Source: Bacillota bacterium (GTDB taxonomy: Bacteria; Bacillota; Clostridia; Lachnospirales; Lachnospiraceae). From it: a stretch of 13,408 nt of DNA. The notes under the pieces are model-generated. The model was not told where the DNA came from. It did not search any database and was given only the letters and a program-made list of their open reading frames with translations. Of the stretch, positions 7,741 to 13,408 are shown piece by piece. How positions within the stretch are numbered: position 1 is the stretch's first letter; each line of letters begins with the position of its first letter. The position numbers and the translations under genes are program-made. The stretch spans positions 1 to 13,408 of the forward strand of contig JAEZVF010000078.1 of assembly GCA_023443225.1 (NCBI GenBank), in the 5' to 3' direction.

Positions 7741-7816
7741 AAATGAAAAAGACGAAAAAAAATTAAAATGTAAAATTATGTAGATCAAAAGCATTAAAAA
7801 ATATCCTTAAAATGAC

Positions 7817-7844
7817 TTGATTTTTAAAAATTGTATGTTATAAT
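7817..7844 (+). promoter_or_regulatory. Promoter for the SleB-like hydrolase
   Basis: TTGATT (7817-7822) and a perfect TATAAT (7839-7844) are 16 bases apart. Transcription would start near 7851, leaving a leader of about 114 bases that carries a hairpin next to the ribosome binding site. Confidence 0.6.
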
Positions 7845-7927
7845 ATGTTACATAAATATTAACGGATTGTTACTAATTTAGATAAATATTTCTGAATTGT
7901 AATAATTCGAATGGATGTAATAAAAAT

Positions 7928-7948
7928 TGACTTACATTTATTAAGTCA
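7928..7948 (+). promoter_or_regulatory. Hairpin immediately upstream of the ribosome binding site
   Basis: TGACTTA (7928-7934) and TAAGTCA (7942-7948) form a perfect 7-bp stem with a 7-base loop. The stem ends four bases before AAGGAG (7953-7958), so it could affect translation of the hydrolase or act as a DNA operator. It is AU-rich and may be weak as RNA. Confidence 0.4.
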
Positions 7949-7964
7949 TTAAAAGGAGATTTGT

Positions 7965-8690
7965 ATGAAGTTTAAAATGTTAGTCATGTGTTTTTTAGTT
8001 GGGCTTGGATTATTGGCTGTTCCAAAAACTTACACATACGCAGCAGAAGAAACTATAGTTACTCAAGAAAATAATATAGATAATCAAACTACAGTTACAG
8101 AGGAAACATTATTATCTACAGAGAATGAGGCAATAATAACAGATCCTTCAAAAACTACAGAGGCTAATACAAATGAAGTTAGCATTGACTCTACAGAGAA
8201 CGATGAAATTATTGAAGAAGTAATCGAAGAAGATGAGTCAGAAGATAAAAAAGACGAAGAGAAAGCAGAAGTCAAAGAAAAGAAAACGAAGACAGTGAAA
8301 TATTCCAAATCCGACTTGAGATTGTTGTCAGCATTAATTTATTGTGAAGCGAATGGCGAATCTTATCAGGGAAAACTAGCAGTTGGTATTGTAGTAATGA
8401 ACAGAAAGAGATCGGGAATATATCCGGATAGCGTAAAAAGTGTTGTTTATCAGAAACACCAGTTTGGACCAGTAACGAATGGTTCCTTAGACAGAGCATT
8501 GGCTGAATATGATAGAGGTGATTTCACTTCAGATGCAGAAAAAGAATGTATAAAAGCTGCGAAAGCAGCATTAAGCGGAACCAAGAGTGTTACTATTAAT
8601 GGTAATAAGAAGGATTTCAGCAAATACTTATATTTCAGTGGCAGTTTAAAAAATGCTGCTTATACAATTGGTAATCATGAATTTAAATAA
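7965..8690 (+). CDS. Secreted SleB-like cell-wall hydrolase
   Basis: A 241-aa exported protein. An N-terminal signal peptide ends around TYAAEE (cleavage near residue 26-27). A long, strongly acidic Glu/Asp/Thr/Asn linker with a Lys-rich end (about 28-112) follows, then a Hydrolase_2 (SleB-type) domain from about 115 to the end. LIYCEANGES holds the predicted catalytic Glu128, preceded by Cys127. Other family marks are AVGIVVMNR, YQKHQFGPV around His165-Phe167, the YLYFSG segment and the closing IGNHEF. SleB-type enzymes are lytic transglycosylases acting on peptidoglycan; in spores they cut cortex with muramic lactam, but many clostridial homologues with this architecture act on the vegetative wall. 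No spore gene lies nearby, so its stage of action is open. AAGGAG is six bases before the ATG. It is a single-gene unit closed by a perfect terminator. Confidence 0.88.
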   Translation: MKFKMLVMCFLVGLGLLAVPKTYTYAAEETIVTQENNIDNQTTVTEETLLSTENEAIITDPSKTTEANTNEVSIDSTENDEIIEEVIEEDESEDKKDEEKAEVKEKKTKTVKYSKSDLRLLSALIYCEANGESYQGKLAVGIVVMNRKRSGIYPDSVKSVVYQKHQFGPVTNGSLDRALAEYDRGDFTSDAEKECIKAAKAALSGTKSVTINGNKKDFSKYLYFSGSLKNAAYTIGNHEFK

Positions 8691-8701
8691 GTAAATTTAC
8701 G

Positions 8702-8739
8702 GGAGCTGTTCACTAAGGAATTAGGAACAGCTCCTTTTT
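8702..8739 (+). terminator. Rho-independent terminator of the hydrolase gene
   Basis: GGAGCTGTTC (8702-8711) and GAACAGCTCC (8725-8734) form a perfect 10-bp stem with a 13-base loop, followed by TTTTT. It starts 11 bases after the stop codon. Confidence 0.92.
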
Positions 8740-8744
8740 CAACC

Positions 8745-8773
8745 TTGCTAGTAAATACAAAAAATGTTACAAT
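8745..8773 (+). promoter_or_regulatory. Upstream promoter candidate of the HAD phosphatase operon
   Basis: TTGCTA (8745-8750) and TACAAT (8768-8773) are 17 bases apart. It would start a transcript near 8780 that includes both inverted repeats of the leader. A second candidate lies at 8833-8860. Confidence 0.45.
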
Positions 8774-8777
8774 AAAG

Positions 8778-8815
8778 TCGGCATGAGGAATCGCAAGTTC
8801 ACTTGCGAATTCCGA
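8778..8815 (+). other. Strong inverted repeat in the HAD operon leader
   Basis: TCGCAAGT (8791-8798) and ACTTGCGA (8801-8808) are perfect inverted copies. The stem extends with GGAA (8787-8790) and TTCC (8810-8813) around one bulged A. TCGG (8778-8781) can alternatively pair with CCGA (8812-8815), which competes with the TTCC pairing. It is GC-richer than its surroundings and lacks a T-run. It could be an RNA structure of the leader or a DNA binding site. Confidence 0.5.
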
Positions 8816-8829
8816 TTGGAGCAACAAGG

Positions 8830-8860
8830 TCATGAACACGTTTTTTGTTCATGATATAAT
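8830..8860 (+). promoter_or_regulatory. Inverted repeat overlapping a second promoter
   Basis: TCATGAACA (8830-8838) and TGTTCATGA (8846-8854) form a perfect 9-bp dyad with loop CGTTTTT. A perfect TATAAT (8855-8860) follows directly, and TGAACA (8833-8838), a 4-of-6 match to the -35 consensus, lies 16 bases before it inside the left arm. The dyad would thus cover the -35 box and spacer, as expected of a repressor operator. Alternatively it is a hairpin in an RNA started at the upstream promoter. Confidence 0.5.
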
Positions 8861-8889
8861 AAGTTCAAATTTTATACAGGAGATAACTT

Positions 8890-9495
8890 ATGATAACTAC
8901 TATTATATTAGATATTGGACAAGTACTTGCTAATTTTCGATGGAAGGAATATTTAGTGGAATGTGGCTATGATCAGGAAACGATAGAAAAAATAGGCAAC
9001 GCAACTGTTTTAAGTAAATTGTGGGCAGAAGAGGACCGAGGGAAGCTTAGAACAGAAGAGTTGGTGAAACTGTGTTGTGAAAAAGAGCCAAGTGTAGCCA
9101 AAGAAATCACTAAATTATTTGCTGATATTACTTTATTGGTAAGAGAATACGAGTATTCGGCATCATTTGTCCAAAGTCTAAAAAACAATGGATATAAGGT
9201 ATATCTTTTATCAAATTATGGAGAAAGCAATTTTAAGTATGCCAGAGAAAATTTTAATTTCATTCCATATGTTGATGGTGGTGTAATTTCATATGAGGTA
9301 AAGTATATCAAACCAGAACCTGAAATTTATAAAGCACTTATGAATAAATATAACATAAACCCCAAGGAAGCCGTTTTCTTGGATGATTGTGAGGCGAATT
9401 TAGAAGGAGCCCGTAAATTTGGTATTGCAACGATACTTGTAGAGGAATTTGACAAGGCATTAGACGAATTAAGGGACTTAGGAGTTCGAATTTAG
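8890..9495 (+). CDS. HAD-family phosphatase (subfamily IA, YihX-like)
   Basis: A 201-aa cytoplasmic hydrolase of the haloacid dehalogenase superfamily. Motif I is IILDIGQVL with nucleophile Asp8; motif II is LLSNYGE with Ser108; motif III is YIKPEPEIY with Lys141; motif IV is VFLDDCEANLEGA with Asp165 and Asp166. A helical cap lies between about residues 16 and 90. The usual second Asp of motif I (DxD) is Gly10, as in the DxGxV branch that includes E. coli YihX, known for sugar-phosphate phosphatase activity. The substrate here is unknown. AGGAG lies 7 bases before the ATG. The nucleoid-associated protein gene follows after about 21 bases, so the two form an operon behind a structured leader. 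Confidence 0.88.
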   Translation: MITTIILDIGQVLANFRWKEYLVECGYDQETIEKIGNATVLSKLWAEEDRGKLRTEELVKLCCEKEPSVAKEITKLFADITLLVREYEYSASFVQSLKNNGYKVYLLSNYGESNFKYARENFNFIPYVDGGVISYEVKYIKPEPEIYKALMNKYNINPKEAVFLDDCEANLEGARKFGIATILVEEFDKALDELRDLGVRI

Positions 9496-9516
9496 ACTTT
9501 TGAAATGGAGAAACGA

Positions 9517-10527
9517 ATGGAACGTGATGAAATTATTATTAGAAATGCGATTGTACATATTTTAGATTCAACCATAGGTATGCCGGTACTATCCGATCAT
9601 CTTTTAGAACTGGGTCCGGAATTAAATGAATTTTTAAGAGGGCATATTTATAAAATCGCATCCAGTGATGACATGAAAAACTGTAGTTTTAATATAGAGG
9701 AATCTTATGTATACCAATGTTTGAATGCCTTTTCAGAAGAATCTCTGATTGCAGTTAGTCAGGATATCAGTAAATATCTATATACCATTATGAATCAGAA
9801 TATATCCATAAGTCCAGCTGATCTATTTGTAGTAACCTATCAGGTGAACAGTACACTTCATATGGCTTTGCTTAAAATGAATTATAAAGAGTCTTATATT
9901 CACTATGCATCTTCAGATGAAAACGGGAATTATAATGATGTGATTAAACAGAAGGTTACACTTCCACCGGAAACTGTAAAACTTTCCGAAGCAGTTCTGA
10001 TCAATATGAATGATTATTCTCTTCAGGTGGTAGAGAAGAAGTATGAAATCAATGGAGTTAAGACCAATTACCTTTCCCAGCTATTTTTGCAGTGTCAGAC
10101 AAAGCTTTCTCAAAAAGCAAAGCTTAACATTATTACAAAAGCAGTCGATCAAATAAACCAGAAATATTATGAGGAAGACTTTGACAAGCACATGGAGACA
10201 AAAGCCATCATTCATCAGGAATATATGGAACAAGGCGCTATCAATGTAGAAAGCATCAGTGAAAAGATATTTCAGGATAAAGCTGAATTAAAGGAAGAAT
10301 TTACGGAGAAACTAGAAAAATACAATCTGCAGGCTGAGGAAGTGAAACCACAGAATAAACAGACAACAAAAAAGTTTGAGAAACAATATCTTACCACCGA
10401 TACCGGCATTGAAATCAATATACCTATGGATCAGTATCTTGATAAACAAAATGTTGAATTCATAACAAATGCGGATGGCACGATATCCGTACTTATTAAA
10501 AATATTAATCATATTACAAGTAAATAA
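9517..10527 (+). CDS. Nucleoid-associated protein, NdpA/YejK family
   Basis: A 336-aa protein matching the Firmicutes branch of the NdpA (YejK) family. The start IIIRNAIVHILDSTIGMPVL is the family hallmark, and the middle contains LSQLFLQCQTKLSQKAKLNI. The middle-to-late part (about residues 205-300) is Lys/Glu-rich and largely helical. The C terminus is a beta segment with IPMDQYLDKQNVEFITNADGTISVLIKNI. E. coli YejK associates with the nucleoid and has been linked to topoisomerase IV; the clostridial members have unproven roles. The start at 9517 is preferred because TGGAG lies six bases upstream, and the family begins here. An in-frame ATG at 9505 has no good ribosome binding site. It is the second gene of the HAD operon and ends before a clear terminator. 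Confidence 0.82.
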   Translation: MERDEIIIRNAIVHILDSTIGMPVLSDHLLELGPELNEFLRGHIYKIASSDDMKNCSFNIEESYVYQCLNAFSEESLIAVSQDISKYLYTIMNQNISISPADLFVVTYQVNSTLHMALLKMNYKESYIHYASSDENGNYNDVIKQKVTLPPETVKLSEAVLINMNDYSLQVVEKKYEINGVKTNYLSQLFLQCQTKLSQKAKLNIITKAVDQINQKYYEEDFDKHMETKAIIHQEYMEQGAINVESISEKIFQDKAELKEEFTEKLEKYNLQAEEVKPQNKQTTKKFEKQYLTTDTGIEINIPMDQYLDKQNVEFITNADGTISVLIKNINHITSK

Positions 10528-10566
10528 TTAGCCTATCAAAGCGGAATACGAATTTCCCTTTGACTT

Positions 10567-10600
10567 AAAGGATTGGAAGTGTTTGATTCCAGTCCTTTTT
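10567..10600 (+). terminator. Rho-independent terminator of the HAD/nucleoid-protein operon
   Basis: AAAGGATTGGAA (10567-10578) pairs with TTCCAGTCCTTT (10587-10598) over 12 bp with one G-U pair and an 8-base loop. The T-run is TTTTT ending at 10600, then GTTGCTTTT. Confidence 0.82.
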
Positions 10601-10646
10601 GTTGCTTTTAGCGATACAATGATAGTAGCTTATAAAAAAGTAATGG

Positions 10647-10675
10647 TTGACAGGGTATCCTTATTATGGTAATAT
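10647..10675 (+). promoter_or_regulatory. Strong promoter of the PadR operon
   Basis: A consensus TTGACA (10647-10652) and TAATAT (10670-10675) are separated by 17 bases. Transcription should start near 10682, inside the ACATGT repeat array. With so good a promoter, strict repression from the array is a reasonable inference. Confidence 0.85.
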
Positions 10676-10735
10676 ATCGAATATCAACATGTCGAGACTC
10701 GACATGTTGTAGTACGACATGTTGATATTCGACAT
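10672..10735. promoter_or_regulatory. Tandem ACATGT operator array with 15-base period
   Basis: ACATGT occurs at 10687-10692, 10702-10707 and 10717-10722, and ACAT at 10732-10735, all exactly 15 bases apart. Stepping back one period gives ATATAT (10672-10677), a 4-of-6 match lying on the -10 box. Each neighbouring pair creates an ATGT-N9-ACAT dyad. PadR proteins are known to bind ATGT-N8-ACAT dyads, so the spacing here is one base longer. The array also contains a perfect 12-bp inverted repeat about 10697 (10685-10709) and a perfect 18-bp inverted repeat (10677-10694 with 10715-10732) centred on the middle ACATGT. It covers the transcription start of the PadR gene, which suggests autorepression by several dimers. 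Confidence 0.8.
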
Positions 10736-10743
10736 ACGTGTAG

Positions 10744-10751
10744 AAAGGAGG
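10744..10751 (+). promoter_or_regulatory. Ribosome binding site that points to a CTG start
   Basis: AAAGGAGG is nearly the full anti-Shine-Dalgarno complement. The only codon at ideal spacing (7 bases) in the PadR frame is CTG at 10759-10761. The first in-frame ATG (10792) is 40 bases downstream, far outside the range of this site, and has no such sequence of its own. Confidence 0.75.
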
Positions 10752-10758
10752 AACTTAT

Positions 10759-11109
10759 CTGAAAGAACAATTAATTAAGAAATATAACCCTATGACAGAA
10801 ACCACATATTATACCTTATTATCCGTTCAGGAACCCCGTCATGGATATGCAATCATGCAGTTTGTAAGTGAGTTAACAAAAAAGAGGATTCAATTAGGTA
10901 CCGGAACTTTGTATACAATGTTAGGGAGATTAGTAGACGATGAATTAGTGGAAATTCTTTCTATAGAAGATAATGGCAAGAAGATATATCAAATAACGGA
11001 TACCGGACAAGAATTAGTATCTTTGGAGATAGAGCGCTTGCGTCAACAATTGGAAAATGGGGTTCAAATATTTAGTCGGAGGGAGGATAATAATCATGAA
11101 GAAAGATAA
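10759..11109 (+). CDS. PadR-family transcriptional regulator, probable CTG start
   Basis: A 116-aa winged-helix regulator. From the CTG start it reads MKEQLIKKYNPMTETTYYTL, the normal opening of this PadR group, with helix 1 beginning around TETTYYTLL. RHGYAIMQ (27-34), the recognition helix region LGTGTLYTMLGRL (46-58) and the wing ending in KKIYQITDTGQ (74-84) follow, then a single C-terminal dimer helix. Starting at the ATG at 10792 would remove the first 11 residues. The short length places it with the one-helix PadR-s1 type. It almost surely binds the ACATGT array over its own promoter and controls the two membrane-protein genes behind it; PadR regulators of this kind often respond to small molecules or membrane-active compounds. 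Its end overlaps the DUF2812 gene by 14 bases. Confidence 0.85.
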   Translation: MKEQLIKKYNPMTETTYYTLLSVQEPRHGYAIMQFVSELTKKRIQLGTGTLYTMLGRLVDDELVEILSIEDNGKKIYQITDTGQELVSLEIERLRQQLENGVQIFSRREDNNHEER

Positions 11110-12202
11110 TCAGATTTTAAAAGTGACGAAATGGTTTACTAGCATCAGAAAGGAAAAGCTTTGGCTTGAACAAATGGCTCAATCCGGCTGGATTTTATCG
11201 GATATGAAAATGGGAATCCGATATACATTTATGAAAAGTGAACCCAAAAGGTTAATCTATGAAATTGACCGATTTAATTTGCCTAAAACCCCAACATTAA
11301 AGGATATCCAGCATAAGAAAGAATTTATGAATATGGCGGAAGAAATGGGTTGGAAGGTTATCTTATTTGATGAAGATTTAAACTACTATTTCTGTAAAGA
11401 GTACAGAGAAGATGAGATCAACGAACTTCATAATGATTTTGAGTCAAGACAGTATCGCGCCCAAAAGTATCAGAACAGGTACAAAGATACTGAAACAATA
11501 ATGATTAAATGCGCACTATTTATGGCTTTATTTGGGATAATAATCTTAGTTGGTGAAGTGTTTTCTTCTAAAATTGAGTATGGTTTTCTTCTATTTGTTC
11601 TGATATATGAGATTTTTTGCCTAGGCTGTTTTTTCCTATTTGATTATTTAGGTTCAAAGTATTACAAAGAATTTATGCTTACTGCAGAAGAATATGAGGA
11701 TCTTTGTAAGCAAGAGGAAAATGTAAAAACTATATATAAGTTGAACATAAGCTTTAAAGGAATTAAAAAATTTTTAGCTGAACAAAGCCAGAAAGGGTAT
11801 CACTTAATAGGAGCGTCTATCATGAAATATAAATTCATAGTAGGTGAGCCGAAAGGATACATTTATTCCATTGATACGCAGAGCTTGACCAATAAGAGGA
11901 TGAAGGCCATGGGAGCGAGGGCATTTCGTAATAGTAAGGATTGGAATGGACTAGACAATGACTGGCAGGTTAAAAGCTTACAGGAAGCGGAAAATAAGCA
12001 TTGGACCTTTGTCTGCGCTTTAATGAACCGGGTGGTAATCTATCGCAGTCAGGATAGTATGCTAGCAGAACCGCTGAATAATGAAAAACAGGAAAGAGGA
12101 ATATACGTTTTGACACCCTTTGGGAAAATGGGTGGATTCATATTGATAGGAGCTTTTCTTGGATTTTGCATAGGTTTCATAGCTGGCTACATGGGATTGT
12201 AA
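11096..12202 (+). CDS. DUF2812 membrane protein with duplicated domain
   Basis: A 368-aa membrane protein. Domain 1 (about 14-105) contains WLEQMAQSGWIL, YTFMKSEPKRLIYEIDRF and WKVILFDEDLNYYFC. Domain 2 (about 218-318) repeats the scheme with FLAEQSQKGYHL, YKFIVGEPKGYIYSID and WTFVCALMNRVVIYRS. Between them are two membrane spans (about 136-155 and 163-185) and a third lies at the C terminus (about 347-366). This matches DUF2812, which commonly follows a PadR gene; no biochemical role is established. The start at 11096 sits behind GGAGGGAGGA and inside the end of the PadR gene; the open frame extends upstream to 11057, but that part is PadR coding sequence in another frame. The overlap implies translational coupling. 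The soluble domains could sense a ligand or partner at the membrane, which is inference. Confidence 0.8.
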   Translation: MKKDNQILKVTKWFTSIRKEKLWLEQMAQSGWILSDMKMGIRYTFMKSEPKRLIYEIDRFNLPKTPTLKDIQHKKEFMNMAEEMGWKVILFDEDLNYYFCKEYREDEINELHNDFESRQYRAQKYQNRYKDTETIMIKCALFMALFGIIILVGEVFSSKIEYGFLLFVLIYEIFCLGCFFLFDYLGSKYYKEFMLTAEEYEDLCKQEENVKTIYKLNISFKGIKKFLAEQSQKGYHLIGASIMKYKFIVGEPKGYIYSIDTQSLTNKRMKAMGARAFRNSKDWNGLDNDWQVKSLQEAENKHWTFVCALMNRVVIYRSQDSMLAEPLNNEKQERGIYVLTPFGKMGGFILIGAFLGFCIGFIAGYMGL

Positions 12203-12229
12203 AATGATAATAAGGAAAGGTTAAATGGT

Positions 12230-13192
12230 GTGAGAATGAATGAGCAAGTAGTGGATGAGGTTAAGGATTTGAATTTTAGTAACATGGATCAAAAAAAGCA
12301 AGACCGCAAATTATTCAGCAGTATTGGGGTAGCGCTAACGGTACTTGTATTACTAGTGTTAGTTTTGGAGACTGTATTTAGTACTGTTGTAGAGTTAATT
12401 AACCCAGAACTTTGGAAACTTCCTTGGATATCTTATTTAATGATTGTAGTAGGTTTTTATATTACAGCGTTTCCTGTGTTTTGTATTTTGATGAAGAAGA
12501 TACCCAATTCCCCTAAGGGTGAACCGAAGACAATGAAAATTGGAAAGGTAATCAGCTTATTTATTATAGGAATGGCAACCTTATATATTTTTAATCTTGC
12601 ATCATTGATACTTAATTATGTAATTGGTTTGTTGAAGGGAAGTACGGTTGTGAATCCATTTGCTGCTGCTGTAGGCGCATCGAATGTGTTTTTTACATTT
12701 CTAATGGTTGGTATCCTAGCTCCAATTATTGAAGAGATCATATTCCGTGGAGTTTTATTAGATAAACTACGTTTGTATGGAGATAAAGTTGCGATTTGGG
12801 TAACGGCCATAGCCTTTGGTCTATTTCATTTAAATACATCACAATCCATTTATGCTACCGCTCTTGGTGTATTATTAGCCTATGTAGCCTTAAAAACAAA
12901 TAGGATTAAGTATTGTATCATACTACATATGGCAATAAATATTATGGGAAGCGTAATAGCACCTCTTTTATCAGCAGCAGGTTACTTAAGTGCAGTTGGA
13001 GCTATGGTGATATTCTTTATCATAGCTGGTATTATTTTATTTATGTTAATGAAAAAAAATCCAATTGTAGAAGAAGATGGGGAGGAAGTTGTTATACAGA
13101 ACGTAAGCAAGGCTGTGGTGTTTGGCAATCCTGGAATGATATCCTACATTGGTATTTGTCTGGTAATCATAGTTATAATGACGTTAAGTTAA
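12230..13192 (+). CDS. CPBP-family intramembrane metalloprotease
   Basis: A 320-aa polytopic membrane protein with about eight hydrophobic segments after a charged 28-residue N terminus. It has the CPBP (CAAX protease and bacteriocin-processing) motifs: Glu168-Glu169 and Arg173 in IIEEIIFRG, the FGLFHLN motif with His200, and HMAINIMG with His233 and Asn237. All catalytic positions are present, so it is probably an active intramembrane glutamic/metallo-type protease. Relatives process bacteriocins, give self-immunity or cut membrane proteins. A GTG at 12230 lies 9 bases after AAGGAAAGG; an ATG two codons later (12236) is the alternative start. It is 27 bases after the DUF2812 gene and is the last gene of the PadR operon, which ends in a strong terminator. 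Confidence 0.87.
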   Translation: MRMNEQVVDEVKDLNFSNMDQKKQDRKLFSSIGVALTVLVLLVLVLETVFSTVVELINPELWKLPWISYLMIVVGFYITAFPVFCILMKKIPNSPKGEPKTMKIGKVISLFIIGMATLYIFNLASLILNYVIGLLKGSTVVNPFAAAVGASNVFFTFLMVGILAPIIEEIIFRGVLLDKLRLYGDKVAIWVTAIAFGLFHLNTSQSIYATALGVLLAYVALKTNRIKYCIILHMAINIMGSVIAPLLSAAGYLSAVGAMVIFFIIAGIILFMLMKKNPIVEEDGEEVVIQNVSKAVVFGNPGMISYIGICLVIIVIMTLS

Positions 13193-13196
13193 TAAT

Positions 13197-13253
13197 CAAT
13201 GAGAGGCTTTCATTGAAAAAGGCGGAACAATCAACCGCCTTTTTCTTTTTTTT
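13197..13253 (+). terminator. Double-hairpin terminator of the PadR operon
   Basis: AAAAAGGCGG (13216-13225) and CCGCCTTTTT (13235-13244) form a perfect 10-bp stem with a 9-base loop, then C and eight T. A smaller stem, CAATGA (13197-13202) with TCATTG (13210-13215), stands just before it. The A-run on the left arm would also allow termination from the other side. Confidence 0.92.
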
Positions 13254-13318
13254 GGCGTTTTATAGTAATGTTATCAATTTGAAAACTTGAGTTTCCGCAA
13301 ATTGCAATTGAAAAATAA

Positions 13319-13392
13319 GTAAGTCTTACCAAAGTGCCAATCTGCCGTTTTTGAATTGTATAAGTGTGGCAGTACATTGATTAGAGGCACTT
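13319..13392. repeat. Nested inverted repeats at the right edge
   Basis: AAGTGCC (13332-13338) pairs with GGCACTT (13386-13392), and CTGCC (13342-13346) pairs with GGCAG inside it. GTAAG/CTTAC (13319-13323, 13325-13329) lies to the left. On the minus strand these precede TTATTTTTC, so they might end a minus-strand gene or form part of an RNA beyond the edge. No coding frame is recognisable in 13254-13408. Confidence 0.35.
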
Positions 13393-13408
13393 AAATAAGC
13401 CCCGCCTT

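Larger units (their letters stand above)
7575..7964. other. 390-base AT-rich non-coding stretch rich in palindromes
   Basis: No open frame of note is present. In order it holds TTACAATT/AATTGTAA (7582-7589, 7597-7604), which may be a weak rfbD terminator; GTAAGA/TCTTAC (7611-7616, 7623-7628); overlapping AACAATTTGTT and TTGTTAACAA (7677-7692); the 17-base palindrome TTATGCAAATTGCATAA (7698-7714), whose half-unit TATGCAAATT recurs at 7731-7740; a promoter at 7817-7844; and a hairpin beside the ribosome binding site of the hydrolase gene. The density of dyads suggests control of the cell-wall hydrolase, though very AT-rich DNA yields some by chance. Confidence 0.6.

Noticed and set aside
7927..7955. 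TTGACT-17-TAAAAG as a promoter of the hydrolase
   Set aside because: Transcription would start at about the start codon and leave out the good AAGGAG site; the dyad explains the sequence better, and a proper promoter lies at 7817-7844.
7575..7964. Riboswitch (for example the c-di-AMP type) before the cell-wall hydrolase
   Set aside because: The stretch is almost entirely A and T, with none of the conserved GC-containing cores expected of known riboswitch classes.
8084..8308. Minus-strand open frame inside the hydrolase gene
   Set aside because: It is the Ser/Val-rich antisense of the repetitive acidic linker, with no ribosome binding site and no family resemblance.
10672..10735. The 15-base repeats as a CRISPR array or replication iterons
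   Set aside because: The period is far too short for CRISPR, there are no cas or replication genes, and the position on a PadR promoter explains the array.
12913..13290. Plus-strand open frame overlapping the end of the CPBP gene and the terminator
   Set aside because: It runs in another frame through the conserved protease and into the terminator T-run, so it is a chance frame.

Overview
The window is AT-rich DNA with clear Gram-positive signals: AGGAGG-type ribosome binding sites, TTGACA/TATAAT promoters, hairpin-plus-T-run terminators, a lipobox lipoprotein and a SleB-type cell-wall hydrolase. The gene content (PadR with DUF2812, DUF2935, a Firmicutes-type nucleoid-associated protein, an HPr-like protein without its histidine, a large solute-binding lipoprotein) fits an anaerobic clostridium, most likely Lachnospiraceae. 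That placement is an inference from family habits. No phage genes, transposases, CRISPR arrays, rRNA or tRNA were found; this looks like ordinary chromosome with small operons.

Left part, minus strand (1-2943): a plus-strand terminator closes an unseen upstream gene. A possibly two-way terminator follows, then a 72-aa HPr-like protein that lacks the phosphorylatable histidine, and a 759-aa lipoprotein that joins a long beta-rich N-terminal half to an ABC-type solute-binding domain, with no permease or ATPase nearby.

From about 3000 everything reads on the plus strand. A strong promoter drives a PepT-like M20 peptidase followed 41 bases later by a stand-alone C39-like cysteine peptidase with a TTG start. 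A DUF2935 ferritin-like protein with an internal duplication comes next, then rfbC-rfbD, the last two steps of dTDP-L-rhamnose synthesis without rfbA or rfbB in view. A 390-base AT-rich regulatory stretch full of palindromes precedes a secreted SleB-like hydrolase that ends in a perfect terminator. A leader with two strong inverted repeats precedes an operon of a HAD phosphatase and a nucleoid-associated protein.

Right part (10528-13260): a tight operon of a PadR-family regulator, a DUF2812 membrane protein and a CPBP intramembrane protease, ending in a strong terminator. Its promoter (TTGACA-17-TAATAT) is followed by the most striking element of the window: the hexamer ACATGT at an exact 15-base period (three full copies, a half copy, and a degenerate copy over the -10 box), which also forms 12-bp and 18-bp perfect inverted repeats. 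It looks like a multi-site PadR operator at the transcription start. The PadR gene seems to begin at a CTG codon behind a near-perfect ribosome binding site. The operon can be read as a self-regulated membrane-stress or peptide-response module, but its inducer and substrate cannot be seen from sequence.
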